NCBI GenBank assembly: GCA_902362455.1
Contig: CABIWJ010000002.1
Coordinates: forward strand, 310,001-374,000
Length of the DNA: 64,000 nt
Origin: Eubacteriaceae bacterium
GTDB taxonomy: Bacteria > Bacillota > Clostridia > Lachnospirales > Lachnospiraceae
Direction: 5' to 3'
The number at the start of each line of letters is the position of its first letter. Position 1 is the stretch's first letter. Of this stretch, positions 43,259 through 52,824 are shown piece after piece. A program made the position numbers and the translations under genes. Under the pieces are notes generated by a model. It worked only from the letters and a program-made list of their open reading frames with translations. It made no database searches and was not told the DNA's origin.

Positions 43259-45161
43259 GTGTTTCCCATAATTCGTATAGCTTCTCAAGTTCACTATTAA
43301 CGGCTTCGATTTCTTTAGTAATCTCCATTAATTTACCGACATCAGAAGCAATATCAGGATTATTCATCTCTTCTGAAAGAGCATTGTTTTTTTCTTCAAG
43401 TTCGTTTATACGTCCTTCGGTTTTCTTTAATTCATTTTGTTTTTTACGAAGCCTGGCCTGTTCATCTTTCATAGTCTGCCAGTCAGCTTTAGAAGAAGAA
43501 ACAGCAGAAGTGTCTTTGGTTTCAGCGGCTTCAGGTGCGGCATATATAGCTGTTAACTCAGCTTTTTTCTCGAGATAATAATCATAATTGCCTATATAAT
43601 TTACAATCTTATTATTAGTCAGCTCTATAATTCTGCTAGCGGTTTTATTTATGAAATATCGGTCGTGGGATACATAGAGAATAGTCCCATCATAACTGTT
43701 AATCGCATTTTCAAGGATTTCCTTAGATGTAATATCTAAATGGTTCGTAGGCTCATCAAGAATAAGGAAGTTAGCATTTGATAACATAAGTTTTGCAAGC
43801 GAAACACGTCCACGTTCACCACCGCTTAAGTCTTTAATCTGCTTAAATACATCATCACCAGTGAATAAAAATGCTGCCAGCACATTACGAATTTCTGTAT
43901 TAGTCATATCAGGATATGCATCTGAGATTTCTTCAAACAAAGTATTTTCCATAGTTAAAACATGATGCTCCTGGTCGTAGTATCCGATTTCAACCTTGCT
44001 GCCTAATTTAGTTGAACCGCTGTCGGCATCGATTATTCCATTTATGATTTTCAAGATGGTAGTCTTGCCTGTACCGTTATTACCGATTATACTGACTTTT
44101 TCGCCACGTTTGATTTCAAAGTTAATATCTGAGAAAAGATGGTTATCACCAAAAGATTTAGAAAGATTTTCTACCGATAATACATCTTTACCACTTGTAA
44201 TCCTTGGAGTTAATTTAAGATGCATTTCATCATCAATATATTTTGGCTTTTCTACAACTTCGATTTTATTTAGCTGTTTTTCACGACTTTCAGCTCTTTT
44301 AATTGATTTCTCACGATTAAAAGATTTGAGCTTCTCGATAACCTCTTTCTGATGCTTGATTTCCTGCTGCTGATTAAGATATTTTTTAAGTTCAGCTTCT
44401 CTTAAAGAGGCTTTCTTAGTGGCATAATCGCTGTAATTACCATTATATGTAGTACATTTTGTATTCTCTATCTCTACAACTTTAGTTACGATTTTATCAA
44501 GGAAATAACGGTCATGGGAGATTATGATAACAGCACCTTTGTAATTGCTTAAGAAACCTTCTAACCATGCAATTGAGTTAAGGTCTAAGTGGTTAGTAGG
44601 CTCATCTAATAATATGATATCAGGCTTAGATAACAGAATCTTACTTAAGAATACTCGTGTTTTCTGTCCGCCTGACAGAGTTGATATCTTTCTGTCAAAA
44701 TCTTCCTCTGCAAAGCCTAAGCCCTTTAAGACACCTGTAATTTCGCTCTTATAAGCATATCCGTCATTTAATTCGAAAGTATGTGTTAATTTAGAATAGT
44801 TTTCAAGAAGTTTTTCTAATTCTTTACCCTCGGCAGTTTTCATTTCAGCTTCTAATGAACGGATTGTACTTTCCATTTCTATAATCTCTTTTTTGACATC
44901 TAACATTTCTTCGTAGATAGTATGCCCGCCTGCTATATCAGGGTGCTGCGATAAATATGCAAGAGTTTTATTTTTAGCTACGGTTATAATTCCGTCATCA
45001 GGCTTTAATTCTCCTGTAATTATCTTAAATAATGTCGATTTACCCGCACCATTAATTCCGACTATTGCAACTTTCTCTCTATCTTCTGCATGAAATGAGC
45101 AGTTATCTAATATAACCTTACTGTCAAAACTTTTACTTATGTTACTACATGATAAAATCAT
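43251..45161 (-). CDS. ABC-F family ATPase
   Basis: This 636-aa soluble protein has two ABC domains and no membrane part: first Walker A GINGAGKST (residues 35-43), signature LSGGQKTR, Walker B with LLDEPTNHLDL; second Walker A GNNGTGKTT, signature LSGGERGR, LILDEPTNHLD. The linker between them is rich in Lys/Glu (KKYLNQQQEIKHQKEVIEKL). A C-terminal coiled coil (KADWQTMKDEQARLRKKQ) resembles YdiF/Uup-type ABC-F proteins, which act on ribosomes. A resistance role is possible but not indicated. The gene ends at the edge of the 549-bp palindrome. Confidence 0.93.
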   Translation of the reverse strand: MILSCSNISKSFDSKVILDNCSFHAEDREKVAIVGINGAGKSTLFKIITGELKPDDGIITVAKNKTLAYLSQHPDIAGGHTIYEEMLDVKKEIIEMESTIRSLEAEMKTAEGKELEKLLENYSKLTHTFELNDGYAYKSEITGVLKGLGFAEEDFDRKISTLSGGQKTRVFLSKILLSKPDIILLDEPTNHLDLNSIAWLEGFLSNYKGAVIIISHDRYFLDKIVTKVVEIENTKCTTYNGNYSDYATKKASLREAELKKYLNQQQEIKHQKEVIEKLKSFNREKSIKRAESREKQLNKIEVVEKPKYIDDEMHLKLTPRITSGKDVLSVENLSKSFGDNHLFSDINFEIKRGEKVSIIGNNGTGKTTILKIINGIIDADSGSTKLGSKVEIGYYDQEHHVLTMENTLFEEISDAYPDMTNTEIRNVLAAFLFTGDDVFKQIKDLSGGERGRVSLAKLMLSNANFLILDEPTNHLDITSKEILENAINSYDGTILYVSHDRYFINKTASRIIELTNNKIVNYIGNYDYYLEKKAELTAIYAAPEAAETKDTSAVSSSKADWQTMKDEQARLRKKQNELKKTEGRINELEEKNNALSEEMNNPDIASDVGKLMEITKEIEAVNSELEKLYELWETLV

Positions 45162-45345
45162 AATTACCTCACCAATCTAAATTAATCCAAAATAAATTTT
45201 TTAATAAGTCTTATATTAATATTAAAGTAATATTTTGAAATAGAATTTTTAACGTTTACTACTAAATATAAACGATTTTTATAAAGTTGTCTATGAAGAT
45301 ATTAAAAAAAGATATTAAATAAGAGAAAAAAGTTTAGTTGCTTTG

Positions 45346-45374
45346 TTTAATTTTTATCAAAGATGTGTTATAAT
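45346..45374 (+). promoter_or_regulatory. Promoter of the rex operon
   Basis: TTTAAT (45346-45351), 17 bases, then TATAAT (45369-45374). ATTTAAT-GT-ATTAAAT (45392-45407) is a perfect inverted repeat just downstream, but it does not match the known Rex site TTGTTAA-N4-TTAACAA. Confidence 0.6.
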
Positions 45375-45445
45375 TTTTTAAAATTTAATAAATTTAATGT
45401 ATTAAATCATTGAATTAAAATCAGAACGGAATTGGATGGTGAATT

Positions 45446-46084
45446 ATGGTTAAGAATAGTATCTCTAAGGCAGTTATCGGAAGACTGCCAAGATATTACA
45501 GATATTTAGGAGAAATAATGGAGTCGGGTGTTGAAAGAATTTCATCAGGCGAACTTAGCAAGAAGATGAACGTAACAGCTTCGCAGATAAGACAGGACCT
45601 GAATAATTTCGGAGGATTTGGACAACAGGGATATGGATATAATGTCAAATATTTGTATGTTGAAATAGGTAAAATACTTGGAGTAGACAAGCAGCATAAT
45701 ATGATTATTATCGGTACAGGTAACCTTGGAAGAGCACTTGCTAATTATGCTAATTTTGAGAAAAGAGGATTTGTTCTTATAGGGTTGTTTGATAAGAATC
45801 CTAAACTAATAGGCAAGAAAGTCAGAGGCATAGCAGTTCAGTCTATGAAAAATTTAGAAGAATTTGCCAAGGATAATAAAATTGACATCGCAACACTTGC
45901 CATACCTAAGGCAGAGGCAGTAAAAGTAGCAGAAAAGCTTGCGGAATGTGGTGTCAGGGCAATATGGAATTTTGCTCATACAGACCTTAATCTGCCTAAG
46001 AATATTGTTGTTGAAAATGTACATTTATCAGAAAGCCTTATGCAGTTATCATATAATCTTACAAGAACTGAAAATGATATGTAA
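45446..46084 (+). CDS. rex: Redox-sensing transcriptional repressor Rex
   Basis: This 212-aa NADH/NAD+ sensor controls fermentation genes. The N-terminal winged helix has AVIGRLPRYYRYLGEI and VTASQIRQDLNNFGGFGQQGYGYNV. The Rossmann domain has IIGTGNLGRALANY and the C-terminal domain-swapped helix has NVHLSESLMQLSYNL. Length and motifs are fully typical. The gene heads a row of same-strand genes (coiled-coil protein, acpS, nnr, alr, mazF). Confidence 0.97.
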   Translation: MVKNSISKAVIGRLPRYYRYLGEIMESGVERISSGELSKKMNVTASQIRQDLNNFGGFGQQGYGYNVKYLYVEIGKILGVDKQHNMIIIGTGNLGRALANYANFEKRGFVLIGLFDKNPKLIGKKVRGIAVQSMKNLEEFAKDNKIDIATLAIPKAEAVKVAEKLAECGVRAIWNFAHTDLNLPKNIVVENVHLSESLMQLSYNLTRTENDM

Positions 46085-46113
46085 TAATTCTTATTCGCAT
46101 ATGGGAGGTAACA

Positions 46114-46758
46114 ATGGCTAAAAAAGAAACAGAAGGTTCATATGAAGATTTTGAAAATTTAATAGACTTAAAGAAGATTCCAATTTTGCCATTAGATAAC
46201 AGATGGCATCAGTTATTTCCAGATAATTTAAAGACACCAAGGATAAAGAAGCTTGAGAAAGAAGTTATGAATCTCGTGAAAAGAGAAGGTGGCGTATCAA
46301 GGGAGATTAAGAATCTTGTTGGGCTCAAGAAGAAGCTTATGAAAGAAATCGTAGACAATATGGAAGAAACAGATAATGAAAACGAGAAACTAAGACAGAA
46401 GAAACTTGATGCAAGCAGGAAATTAATTGAAGATATTAATAATAAGAATACTGAGCTAGAGAACGAGAAATACCAATTGCCGTACAGACTTATGAAGGTA
46501 AATGAAGAATTACTTATGGAAAGTATTGAGAAATGTTATAATCGCCTTAGTAATAATGAAATGCAGATAGAAGCTCTGGGTGAATGGATTGAAAAGACGA
46601 GAATACAACTTAAGAGAAATGTAGTAATTAAGCAGGATAAAACTGATGAAAATAACAACATTTACGGATATATGCATGATATGTTAGGACATGAGGTTAT
46701 GGAAATATTTGACAGAGAACATAATTATGATAAGAACAAGTTCAAGGAGGAAAAATGA
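46114..46758 (+). CDS. Coiled-coil protein of unknown function between rex and acpS
   Basis: I do not recognise this 214-aa soluble protein. It is Lys/Glu-rich and mostly helical, with a long coiled coil (about residues 45-165, including KKLEKEVMNLVKREGG, DNENEKLRQKKLDASRKL and NKNTELENEKYQLPYRL). A short N-terminal segment contains ILPLDNRWHQLFPD. It has no signal peptide, membrane helix or catalytic motif. GGGAGGT precedes the ATG. It overlaps acpS by 4 bases (ATGA), so its production is tied to acpS. Confidence 0.6.
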   Translation: MAKKETEGSYEDFENLIDLKKIPILPLDNRWHQLFPDNLKTPRIKKLEKEVMNLVKREGGVSREIKNLVGLKKKLMKEIVDNMEETDNENEKLRQKKLDASRKLIEDINNKNTELENEKYQLPYRLMKVNEELLMESIEKCYNRLSNNEMQIEALGEWIEKTRIQLKRNVVIKQDKTDENNNIYGYMHDMLGHEVMEIFDREHNYDKNKFKEEK

Positions 46759-47153
46759 TAATAGGAATAGGAAATGATATTGTTGAAATCAAGAGATTTA
46801 TGACTCTTAAAGAGCATTTCAAGGATAAATTTTATACAGAGAGGGAAATTGAGGAAGCAAAGGGGAGAGCTTCTTTTTTTGCAGCAAATTTCTCGGTAAA
46901 GGAAGCTGTTTCTAAGTCATTTGGAACAGGTTTCAGAGGCTTTAGCGGAAAAGATATAGAAGTCCTTAGAGATGAATTAGGAAAGCCATATGTAAATCTG
47001 TATGGTGGAGCGAAGAAAATTAGTGAAAGCTTAGGAATTAATGAGATATTTGTAAGTATCTCTGATACAGATAATCTGGTTATGACAATGGCAGTTGCTG
47101 AAAGTAGAAATGGAGGAGCAGAGAATGGAAATATTAACCGGAAAAGCAAGTAA
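46755..47153 (+). CDS. acpS: Holo-[acyl-carrier-protein] synthase
   Basis: This 132-aa enzyme attaches 4'-phosphopantetheine from CoA to ACP for fatty-acid synthesis. It has IGIGNDIVEIKRF with the metal-binding Asp, FAANFSVKEAVSKSFGTG with the Glu/Lys of the active site, and ISDTDNLVMTMAVAE near the end. Its start overlaps the coiled-coil gene, and its end overlaps nnr by 29 bases, as in the common Firmicutes order acpS-nnr-alr. Confidence 0.93.
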   Translation: MIIGIGNDIVEIKRFMTLKEHFKDKFYTEREIEEAKGRASFFAANFSVKEAVSKSFGTGFRGFSGKDIEVLRDELGKPYVNLYGGAKKISESLGINEIFVSISDTDNLVMTMAVAESRNGGAENGNINRKSK

Positions 47154-48654
47154 AATCGTTGATAATTATTGCATTAATGAGCTTAAGATACCATCGTTAG
47201 TTCTTATGGAAAGAGCAGCTTTAGCGGTCGGTGAATGTGTGACAGAAATATGCAGGCAGAATAAATATAATAAAGTTAAGATTATATGTGGTGTTGGCAA
47301 TAATGGAGCGGACGGACTGGCACTTGCAAGAATACTATGTGATGATGAAACGAAGATTAATAAATCGGATATCTGCGTTTGTATCATTGGAAATATGGAA
47401 AAAGCAAGTGAAGAATTCAATATACAATATGACATTTTACAGAATATAGGAATGGATATTATTAAAATAAAAGATAAAGAGCAATTTAAAGAAGTAATTG
47501 CAGATGGCGAATTGGTTGTTGATGCTATATTTGGAATAGGATTATCAAGAGATGTAAACGGCCTATTTGCAGATATTATTAATGAAATTAATGAAAGCAA
47601 GACAAAGGTTATCGCTATTGACTGTCCAAGTGGACTCAATTCAGACAACGGAAGAGTTATGGGAGTTGCTATAAAGGCTTATAAGACAGTTACGTTTGGA
47701 AGATTAAAAGCAGGGTTAGTCTTGTGTGATGGTAAGAATTATACGGGAGAAGTAGTGGTAAGACAGGTTGGTTTTAATGAGCTTGCATATGAAAATTTAA
47801 GAAAAAATTATAAAGAAGAAGTATTTAATGCATTTACGAAGAAAGATTTAAAAATTATTCCTGAGAGAAACCCTGTATCTAATAAAGGAACATATGGACG
47901 TATAAAGGTTATTGCTGGTTCAAAGAATATGTGTGGAGCAGCGATACTTTCAGCGATAGCGGCATATAGATGTGGAGCAGGTATAGTAGAAGTATTAACG
48001 CATATAAATAATCTTCCTATAGTGAAGGGAAAGATTATAGAAGCAGTTGTTAATGATTATGCTGAACCTTTTGAATTAGACAGTAGTTCAATAGTGGTTG
48101 CGGGACCGGGATTATCAGTTGACGATATGGCAAATAACCTGATTAAAAAGGTACTTACCTCGAATTGTAATGCAGTTATAGACGCAGACGGATTAAATGT
48201 TATAAGTAAAAACAGAGAATTATTAAAAATGCTTCATAACAAAGTGATTATAACACCACATATTAAGGAAATGTCGAGACTAACAGATATCAGTTGTCAG
48301 GATATCAGGGAAAATATAGTAAAGGTTGCTAAAGACTTTTCGGAGAAATATGGCTGCATAACGGTTATAAAAGATGCTACAACAGTAATCGCTGATTACA
48401 ATGGAAATGTTACTGTAAATCTATCAGGAAACAGCGGAATGTCAACAGGTGGAAGTGGTGATGTATTATCAGGAATAATTGGTGGAATGATATCACAAAT
48501 ATTAGGTATTTACGAAGCTGCCTGTATGGGTGTATACTTACATGGATTGGCAGGTGACTATGCGAAAGAGAGTAAATCAGATTATGGAATGATTGCTTCA
48601 GATATTAATGATGCCATTACACAAATCTTAAAATATAGAAATGGAGAAGTGTAA
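47125..48654 (+). CDS. nnr: Bifunctional NAD(P)H-hydrate epimerase / ADP-dependent dehydratase
   Basis: This 509-aa enzyme repairs hydrated NAD(P)H. The N-terminal YjeF_N epimerase domain has GVGNNGADGLALARIL, VDAIFGIGLSRDVNG and IDCPSGLNSDNG. The C-terminal dehydratase/carbohydrate-kinase-like domain has GSKNMCGAAILSA, VAGPGLSV, DADGLN, TPHIKEMSRL and the catalytic SGMSTGGSGDVLSG. The ATG at 47125 is chosen because GGAGG (47112-47116) stands 8 bases before it; an upstream TTG frame would add only 10 residues. It overlaps acpS and runs to within 3 bp of alr. Confidence 0.93.
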   Translation: MEILTGKASKIVDNYCINELKIPSLVLMERAALAVGECVTEICRQNKYNKVKIICGVGNNGADGLALARILCDDETKINKSDICVCIIGNMEKASEEFNIQYDILQNIGMDIIKIKDKEQFKEVIADGELVVDAIFGIGLSRDVNGLFADIINEINESKTKVIAIDCPSGLNSDNGRVMGVAIKAYKTVTFGRLKAGLVLCDGKNYTGEVVVRQVGFNELAYENLRKNYKEEVFNAFTKKDLKIIPERNPVSNKGTYGRIKVIAGSKNMCGAAILSAIAAYRCGAGIVEVLTHINNLPIVKGKIIEAVVNDYAEPFELDSSSIVVAGPGLSVDDMANNLIKKVLTSNCNAVIDADGLNVISKNRELLKMLHNKVIITPHIKEMSRLTDISCQDIRENIVKVAKDFSEKYGCITVIKDATTVIADYNGNVTVNLSGNSGMSTGGSGDVLSGIIGGMISQILGIYEAACMGVYLHGLAGDYAKESKSDYGMIASDINDAITQILKYRNGEV

Positions 48655-48657
48655 AAA

Positions 48658-49857
48658 ATGAACACAATGGAAAAATATTACAGAGTATGTGTAACAATTA
48701 ATTTAGATGCTATATATAATAATGTAACAAATCTTAAGAATAATATAAAGGAAGGAACAAAGGTAATTGCAGTAATTAAAACTGACGGATATGGACATGG
48801 AGCAGTACCTATAGCATATACAATAAATGATTTAGTAGATGCGTATGCGGTTGCAACGATAGATGAAGCTGTTAATCTAAGAGAAAATGGAATAAAAAAA
48901 CCTGTATATGTTATCGGATATACTCATGACAGCCAGATGGAAAGAGTTGTTGAAAATGATGTGAGACCAGCTATATTTACAATGGAATCGGCTATGGCTG
49001 CTTCTGATGCAGCAAAGAAACTTGGAAGAATGGCAAAACTTCATATTAAAGTAGATACCGGAATGAGCAGAATTGGTTTTAAAGATTGTGAAGAAAGCAT
49101 TGAAACCATTAAGAAGATAAGTAAGCTTGATAATGTTGAAATCGAGGGAATATTTACACATTTTGCAACAGCAGATGAGACGGATAAGTCTAAGACGATG
49201 AAACAGTTTGAAAGATTCAAGAATTTCACAGACAGACTTGAAGAAGAGGGAATACATATACCTGTGAAGCATTGTTCAAACAGTGCAGCCATAATGGAGA
49301 TTAATTCTGCAAATATGGATGCTGTACGTGCAGGTATTGCAATGTATGGATTGTATCCATCTGATGAAGTCGATAAGAGTTCAGTAAAACTTACACCTGC
49401 GTTAGGACTAAGAAGTCATGTTGTATATGTTAAAGATATTGAAACAGGTACAGAAGTAAGTTATGGCGGTACATTTGTTGCAGATAAGCCAATGAAGATA
49501 GCAACAATTCCGGTAGGATATGGAGATGGATACAGAAGAAGTCTTTCTAATAAAGGCTATGTTCTTATAAGAGGAAAAAAGGCTAATATTCTTGGTAGAA
49601 TCTGTATGGATCAGTTTATGGTTGATGTTACTGATATAGATGGTGTGATATCGGGAGATGAGGTTATTCTTATCGGTAAATCAGGCAATGAGGAGATTAC
49701 AACAGAGAAGATGGCAGAAATTGCAGGAGATACATTTAATTATGAGGTTGTATGTGATTTAGGAAAGCGTATGCCAAGAGTATATTACAGAAATGGCAAA
49801 ATTGTATGTACCAAGGATTATTTTGATGATATATACGACGTGAGTATGATGAAATAA
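48658..49857 (+). CDS. alr: Alanine racemase
   Basis: This 399-aa PLP enzyme makes D-alanine for peptidoglycan. The PLP lysine is in VIAVIKTDGYGHG; HIKVDTGMSRIGF, AGIAMYGLYP with the second-domain Tyr region, and RICMDQFMVDVTD follow. The start at 48658 has GGAGAAGTG upstream. It is 3 bp after nnr, and mazF follows about 100 bp later, echoing the alr-mazEF neighbourhood of Bacilli but without the antitoxin gene. Confidence 0.96.
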   Translation: MNTMEKYYRVCVTINLDAIYNNVTNLKNNIKEGTKVIAVIKTDGYGHGAVPIAYTINDLVDAYAVATIDEAVNLRENGIKKPVYVIGYTHDSQMERVVENDVRPAIFTMESAMAASDAAKKLGRMAKLHIKVDTGMSRIGFKDCEESIETIKKISKLDNVEIEGIFTHFATADETDKSKTMKQFERFKNFTDRLEEEGIHIPVKHCSNSAAIMEINSANMDAVRAGIAMYGLYPSDEVDKSSVKLTPALGLRSHVVYVKDIETGTEVSYGGTFVADKPMKIATIPVGYGDGYRRSLSNKGYVLIRGKKANILGRICMDQFMVDVTDIDGVISGDEVILIGKSGNEEITTEKMAEIAGDTFNYEVVCDLGKRMPRVYYRNGKIVCTKDYFDDIYDVSMMK

Positions 49858-49958
49858 AAGTTTATAGATAAAAATAGAATATACACCCTTTTTTAGGCAA
49901 TACTATTGATAGAGTAAATTTACTTAAATATAAAGGTAAAATATGGAGTGTGAATTCG

Positions 49959-50306
49959 TTGATAGTTAGAAGAGGAGATGTATATTATGCTGATTTGCGA
50001 CCTGTTATTGGTTCAGAACAGGGAGGAATCAGACCGGTGCTTATAATTCAGAATGATATGGGCAATAAGCATAGTCCTACTGTAATATGTGCAGCCATCA
50101 CGTCTAAAATGAATAAAGCAAAGCTGCCTACACATGTAGAATTAGATAGCAGGAGATATAATATGGTAAAAGATTCGGTTATTCTGTTAGAACAACTCAG
50201 GACAATTGATAAGAAAAGATTGAAAGATAAAGTATGTCATCTGGACGAAGAAATATTAAATCAGGTTGATAGAGCATTGCTTGTTAGTTTAGAATTAAAT
50301 ACATAA
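49959..50306 (+). CDS. mazF: MazF/NdoA-type mRNA endoribonuclease toxin
   Basis: The 115-aa protein is very similar in pattern to Bacillus Ndo[56 protein letters not shown] and [18 protein letters not shown]. It cuts single-stranded RNA and is normally held by an antitoxin. TTG 49959 aligns with the family start and lies 10 bases after GGAG; a GTG at 49950 would add three residues but sits almost on the ribosome site. No antitoxin ORF exists in the 101 bases before it or just after it. Confidence 0.9.
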   Translation: MIVRRGDVYYADLRPVIGSEQGGIRPVLIIQNDMGNKHSPTVICAAITSKMNKAKLPTHVELDSRRYNMVKDSVILLEQLRTIDKKRLKDKVCHLDEEILNQVDRALLVSLELNT

Positions 50307-50457
50307 AATATTGACTAATAAGTAATAAAATGATATATTTTCTGTTATTAGTGCATAATTGTACTGAAAAAGTGAGTGTATAATATAACTTTAAAGCATA
50401 AAAAGTAATATTATGTTGTCACATATATTAATCAAAAGGTAAAAGGAGTAAATTCAA

Positions 50458-51726
50458 ATGGACGGGTGTAGCCCCATATGGATTATTTTAGCAGTAGCAA
50501 TATTATTTGTTTTAACGGTAATTGTTTATTTATACAGTTCGGCTGTACAAAGTATCAATGAAAACGAACTTGAAGAAATAAAAGAAAAAAATGAGAAGAC
50601 ATATCAGAAAGTTGATAAAATAATAAATGATCCGGCCAGATTTATTAACACAGTACAGGAAGTATCAGTGTTAATAACATTAATTACAGGTATATGTATC
50701 GGTTTTAGGATAGATAAGGTACTTTTAAGAATTGGAATGGCAGTGTTATGGGTAATTATTTTATTAGTATTTGGAATAATTATTCCTAAGAAATTAGGAT
50801 CCAGACATTCTAAAGGAATATCATTAAAACTTACTAATATCACATATATGATGACAGTAGTTTTGATGCCGGTTACATTCTGTGTTTCGAAAATTGCTGA
50901 TATGATTCTTAAAATATCTGGAATTGATCCAAATGAGCCGGAAGAAAATGTTACTGAAGAAGATATTATTTCTGTAATAAACGAGGGCCATGTGCAGGGA
51001 GTATTACTTGCAAGCGAGGCCGAGATGATAAATAACATAGTAGAATTCGGTGACAAGGAAGCTAAAGATATAATGACGCACAGAACAGCTATGGTATGTG
51101 TAGATGGAGAGATGCTTCTATGTGATGCAGCAGAATATATTCTTGGACTTAATAATTCAAGATTTCCTGTATATATTGAGAATATTGATAATATTATAGG
51201 TATTGTTAACTTCAGAGATATAATGTCAGAGGCACAACGTGAAGTCAACGATATGAAAAAAATTTCAGATATTCCGGGACTTGTAAGAAAGGCATCGTTT
51301 GTACCGGAGACTAAGAAAATCAATGTATTATTTAAAACAATGCAGTCAGAGAAGATACATATGGCAATAGTTGTTGATGAGTATGGACAGACTTCTGGTA
51401 TAGTTGCTATGGAGGATATCTTAGAAGAGATTGTCGGAAATATTTTAGATGAATATGACGAAGAAGATGTAAATATTGTCAGACGTGAGGATGGTGCTTA
51501 TGTTGTTAAAGGAAGCACCCCGCTTGAAGAAATAGAAGAAAAGCTTCATATTAAATTTGACGAGGATTGCGAGACCATTAATGGATATCTGGTTTCAAAA
51601 TTCGAAAGAATTCTTGAAAATGATGAAAGACCGGAGATTGTAATTGATAATGTCAAGTACAAAGTTCTGAGTGTAAAAAACAGAATGATTTCAGTTGTAC
51701 TTATTACATTATCAGATGACGAATAA
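50458..51726 (+). CDS. CNNM/CBS-domain membrane protein (HlyC/CorC family)
   Basis: This 422-aa protein has an N-terminal transmembrane domain of the CNNM type (helices at about 8-30, 68-85, 90-110 and 125-150). A CBS pair follows, with the entry motif EAKDIMTHRTAMVCVDG and MAIVVDEYGQTSGIVAMEDILEEIVGNI. The small CorC/HlyC C-terminal domain ends it. Such proteins transport or regulate Mg2+/Co2+. The N-terminal domain is short compared with many members but complete in outline. GGAG precedes the ATG. It follows mazF by about 150 bp with no clear terminator between. Confidence 0.9.
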   Translation: MDGCSPIWIILAVAILFVLTVIVYLYSSAVQSINENELEEIKEKNEKTYQKVDKIINDPARFINTVQEVSVLITLITGICIGFRIDKVLLRIGMAVLWVIILLVFGIIIPKKLGSRHSKGISLKLTNITYMMTVVLMPVTFCVSKIADMILKISGIDPNEPEENVTEEDIISVINEGHVQGVLLASEAEMINNIVEFGDKEAKDIMTHRTAMVCVDGEMLLCDAAEYILGLNNSRFPVYIENIDNIIGIVNFRDIMSEAQREVNDMKKISDIPGLVRKASFVPETKKINVLFKTMQSEKIHMAIVVDEYGQTSGIVAMEDILEEIVGNILDEYDEEDVNIVRREDGAYVVKGSTPLEEIEEKLHIKFDEDCETINGYLVSKFERILENDERPEIVIDNVKYKVLSVKNRMISVVLITLSDDE

Positions 51727-51839
51727 ATATGTTTATAAAGCTAAAGGCTTATAATATAAAATAATTAAAACATCGACAAAAGGTATTAATAATCTTAAGC
51801 CGGTGCATAGAATATTAAATATAAGGAAAGAGGTAAAGT

Positions 51840-52586
51840 ATGTCAGGACATTCAAAATTTGCGAATATCAAACATAAAAAGGAGAAAAACGATGCAGCAA
51901 AGGGTAAAGTCTTTACAATTATAGGTAGAGAAATAGCTGTAGCTGTTAAGGAGGGAGGACCTGATCCTGCTAACAATAGCAAATTACGTGATGTTATAGC
52001 TAAAGCAAAGGCTAATAATATGCCTAATGATACAATTGACAGAGGCATTAAGAAAGCAGCAGGCGATGCTAACTCAGTTAACTACGTTACAGTTACATAT
52101 GAAGGATATGGACCAAATGGTTCAGCTATCATAGTTGATGCATTAACAGATAATAAGAATAGAACAGCTTCTAATGTAAGAAATGCATTTACTAAAGGCG
52201 GTGGAAATGTCGGAACACAGGGATGTGTATCATTTATGTTTGATAAAAAAGGTCAGATTATAATTGATAAAGAAGAATATACTGGTGATGCAGATGAGCT
52301 TATGATGTTAGCTATCGATGCAGGGGCAGAAGACTTCGCCGAAGAAGAAGACAGTTTTGAGATAACCACAACACCTGAAGATTTCAGTGCAGTAAGAGAA
52401 GCACTTGAAAATAGTGGAATATTAATGGTTTCAGCAGAAGTGACAATGATTCCACAGACTTGGGTTGAATTAACAGATGAAAATGATATTAAGAAAATGA
52501 ACAGAATCTTAGATTTACTTGATGAAGATGATGATGTTCAGGCTGTATACCATAATTGGGACAGACCGGATGATGAAGAAGACTAA
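51840..52586 (+). CDS. yebC: YebC/PmpR-family protein
   Basis: This 248-aa protein begins [20 protein letters not shown], the family hallmark, with [39 protein letters not shown] and [22 protein letters not shown] following. Family members act as transcription regulators or ribosome-associated factors that relieve stalling at proline runs. The C-terminal acidic end ([19 protein letters not shown]) is usual. GGAAAGAGG precedes the ATG. A terminator follows. Confidence 0.95.
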   Translation: MSGHSKFANIKHKKEKNDAAKGKVFTIIGREIAVAVKEGGPDPANNSKLRDVIAKAKANNMPNDTIDRGIKKAAGDANSVNYVTVTYEGYGPNGSAIIVDALTDNKNRTASNVRNAFTKGGGNVGTQGCVSFMFDKKGQIIIDKEEYTGDADELMMLAIDAGAEDFAEEEDSFEITTTPEDFSAVREALENSGILMVSAEVTMIPQTWVELTDENDIKKMNRILDLLDEDDDVQAVYHNWDRPDDEED

Positions 52587-52621
52587 TATATAACTATATT
52601 AATAAAGTAAATAAATATTAA

Positions 52622-52662
52622 CAATGAGTCAGGTGCAATGCATTTGACTCATTGATTTTATA
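52622..52662 (+). terminator. Terminator after yebC
   Basis: CAATGAGTCA (52622-52631) pairs with TGACTCATTG (52645-52654), followed by ATTTTATATTTT. Confidence 0.85.
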
Positions 52663-52680
52663 TTTTATATTTGATATAAT
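52652..52680 (+). promoter_or_regulatory. Promoter of the Big2 protein gene
   Basis: TTGATT (52652-52657), 17 bases, then TATAAT (52675-52680). It overlaps the yebC terminator and leaves a leader of about 140 bases. Confidence 0.55.
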
Positions 52681-52824
52681 GTTTTATGGAAAATATGTCG
52701 ATTTATATTGTATCAGATTGACGTAATAATATAAAAAATTCATCTATTATTTTATAGGCATTCTGATGCATTATTAATATAATCAATATCCCAAAAAATG
52801 GATTGAAAGGTATAGAGGCGAAAT

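Noticed and set aside
45392..45407. Rex operator before rex
   Set aside because: ATTTAAT-GT-ATTAAAT is a palindrome but lacks the TTGTTAA half-sites and 4-base spacing known for Rex.
47166..47648. 160-codon minus-strand ORF within nnr
   Set aside because: It is a shadow of the well-conserved nnr frame; Ser/Ile/Leu-rich composition is typical of antisense frames.
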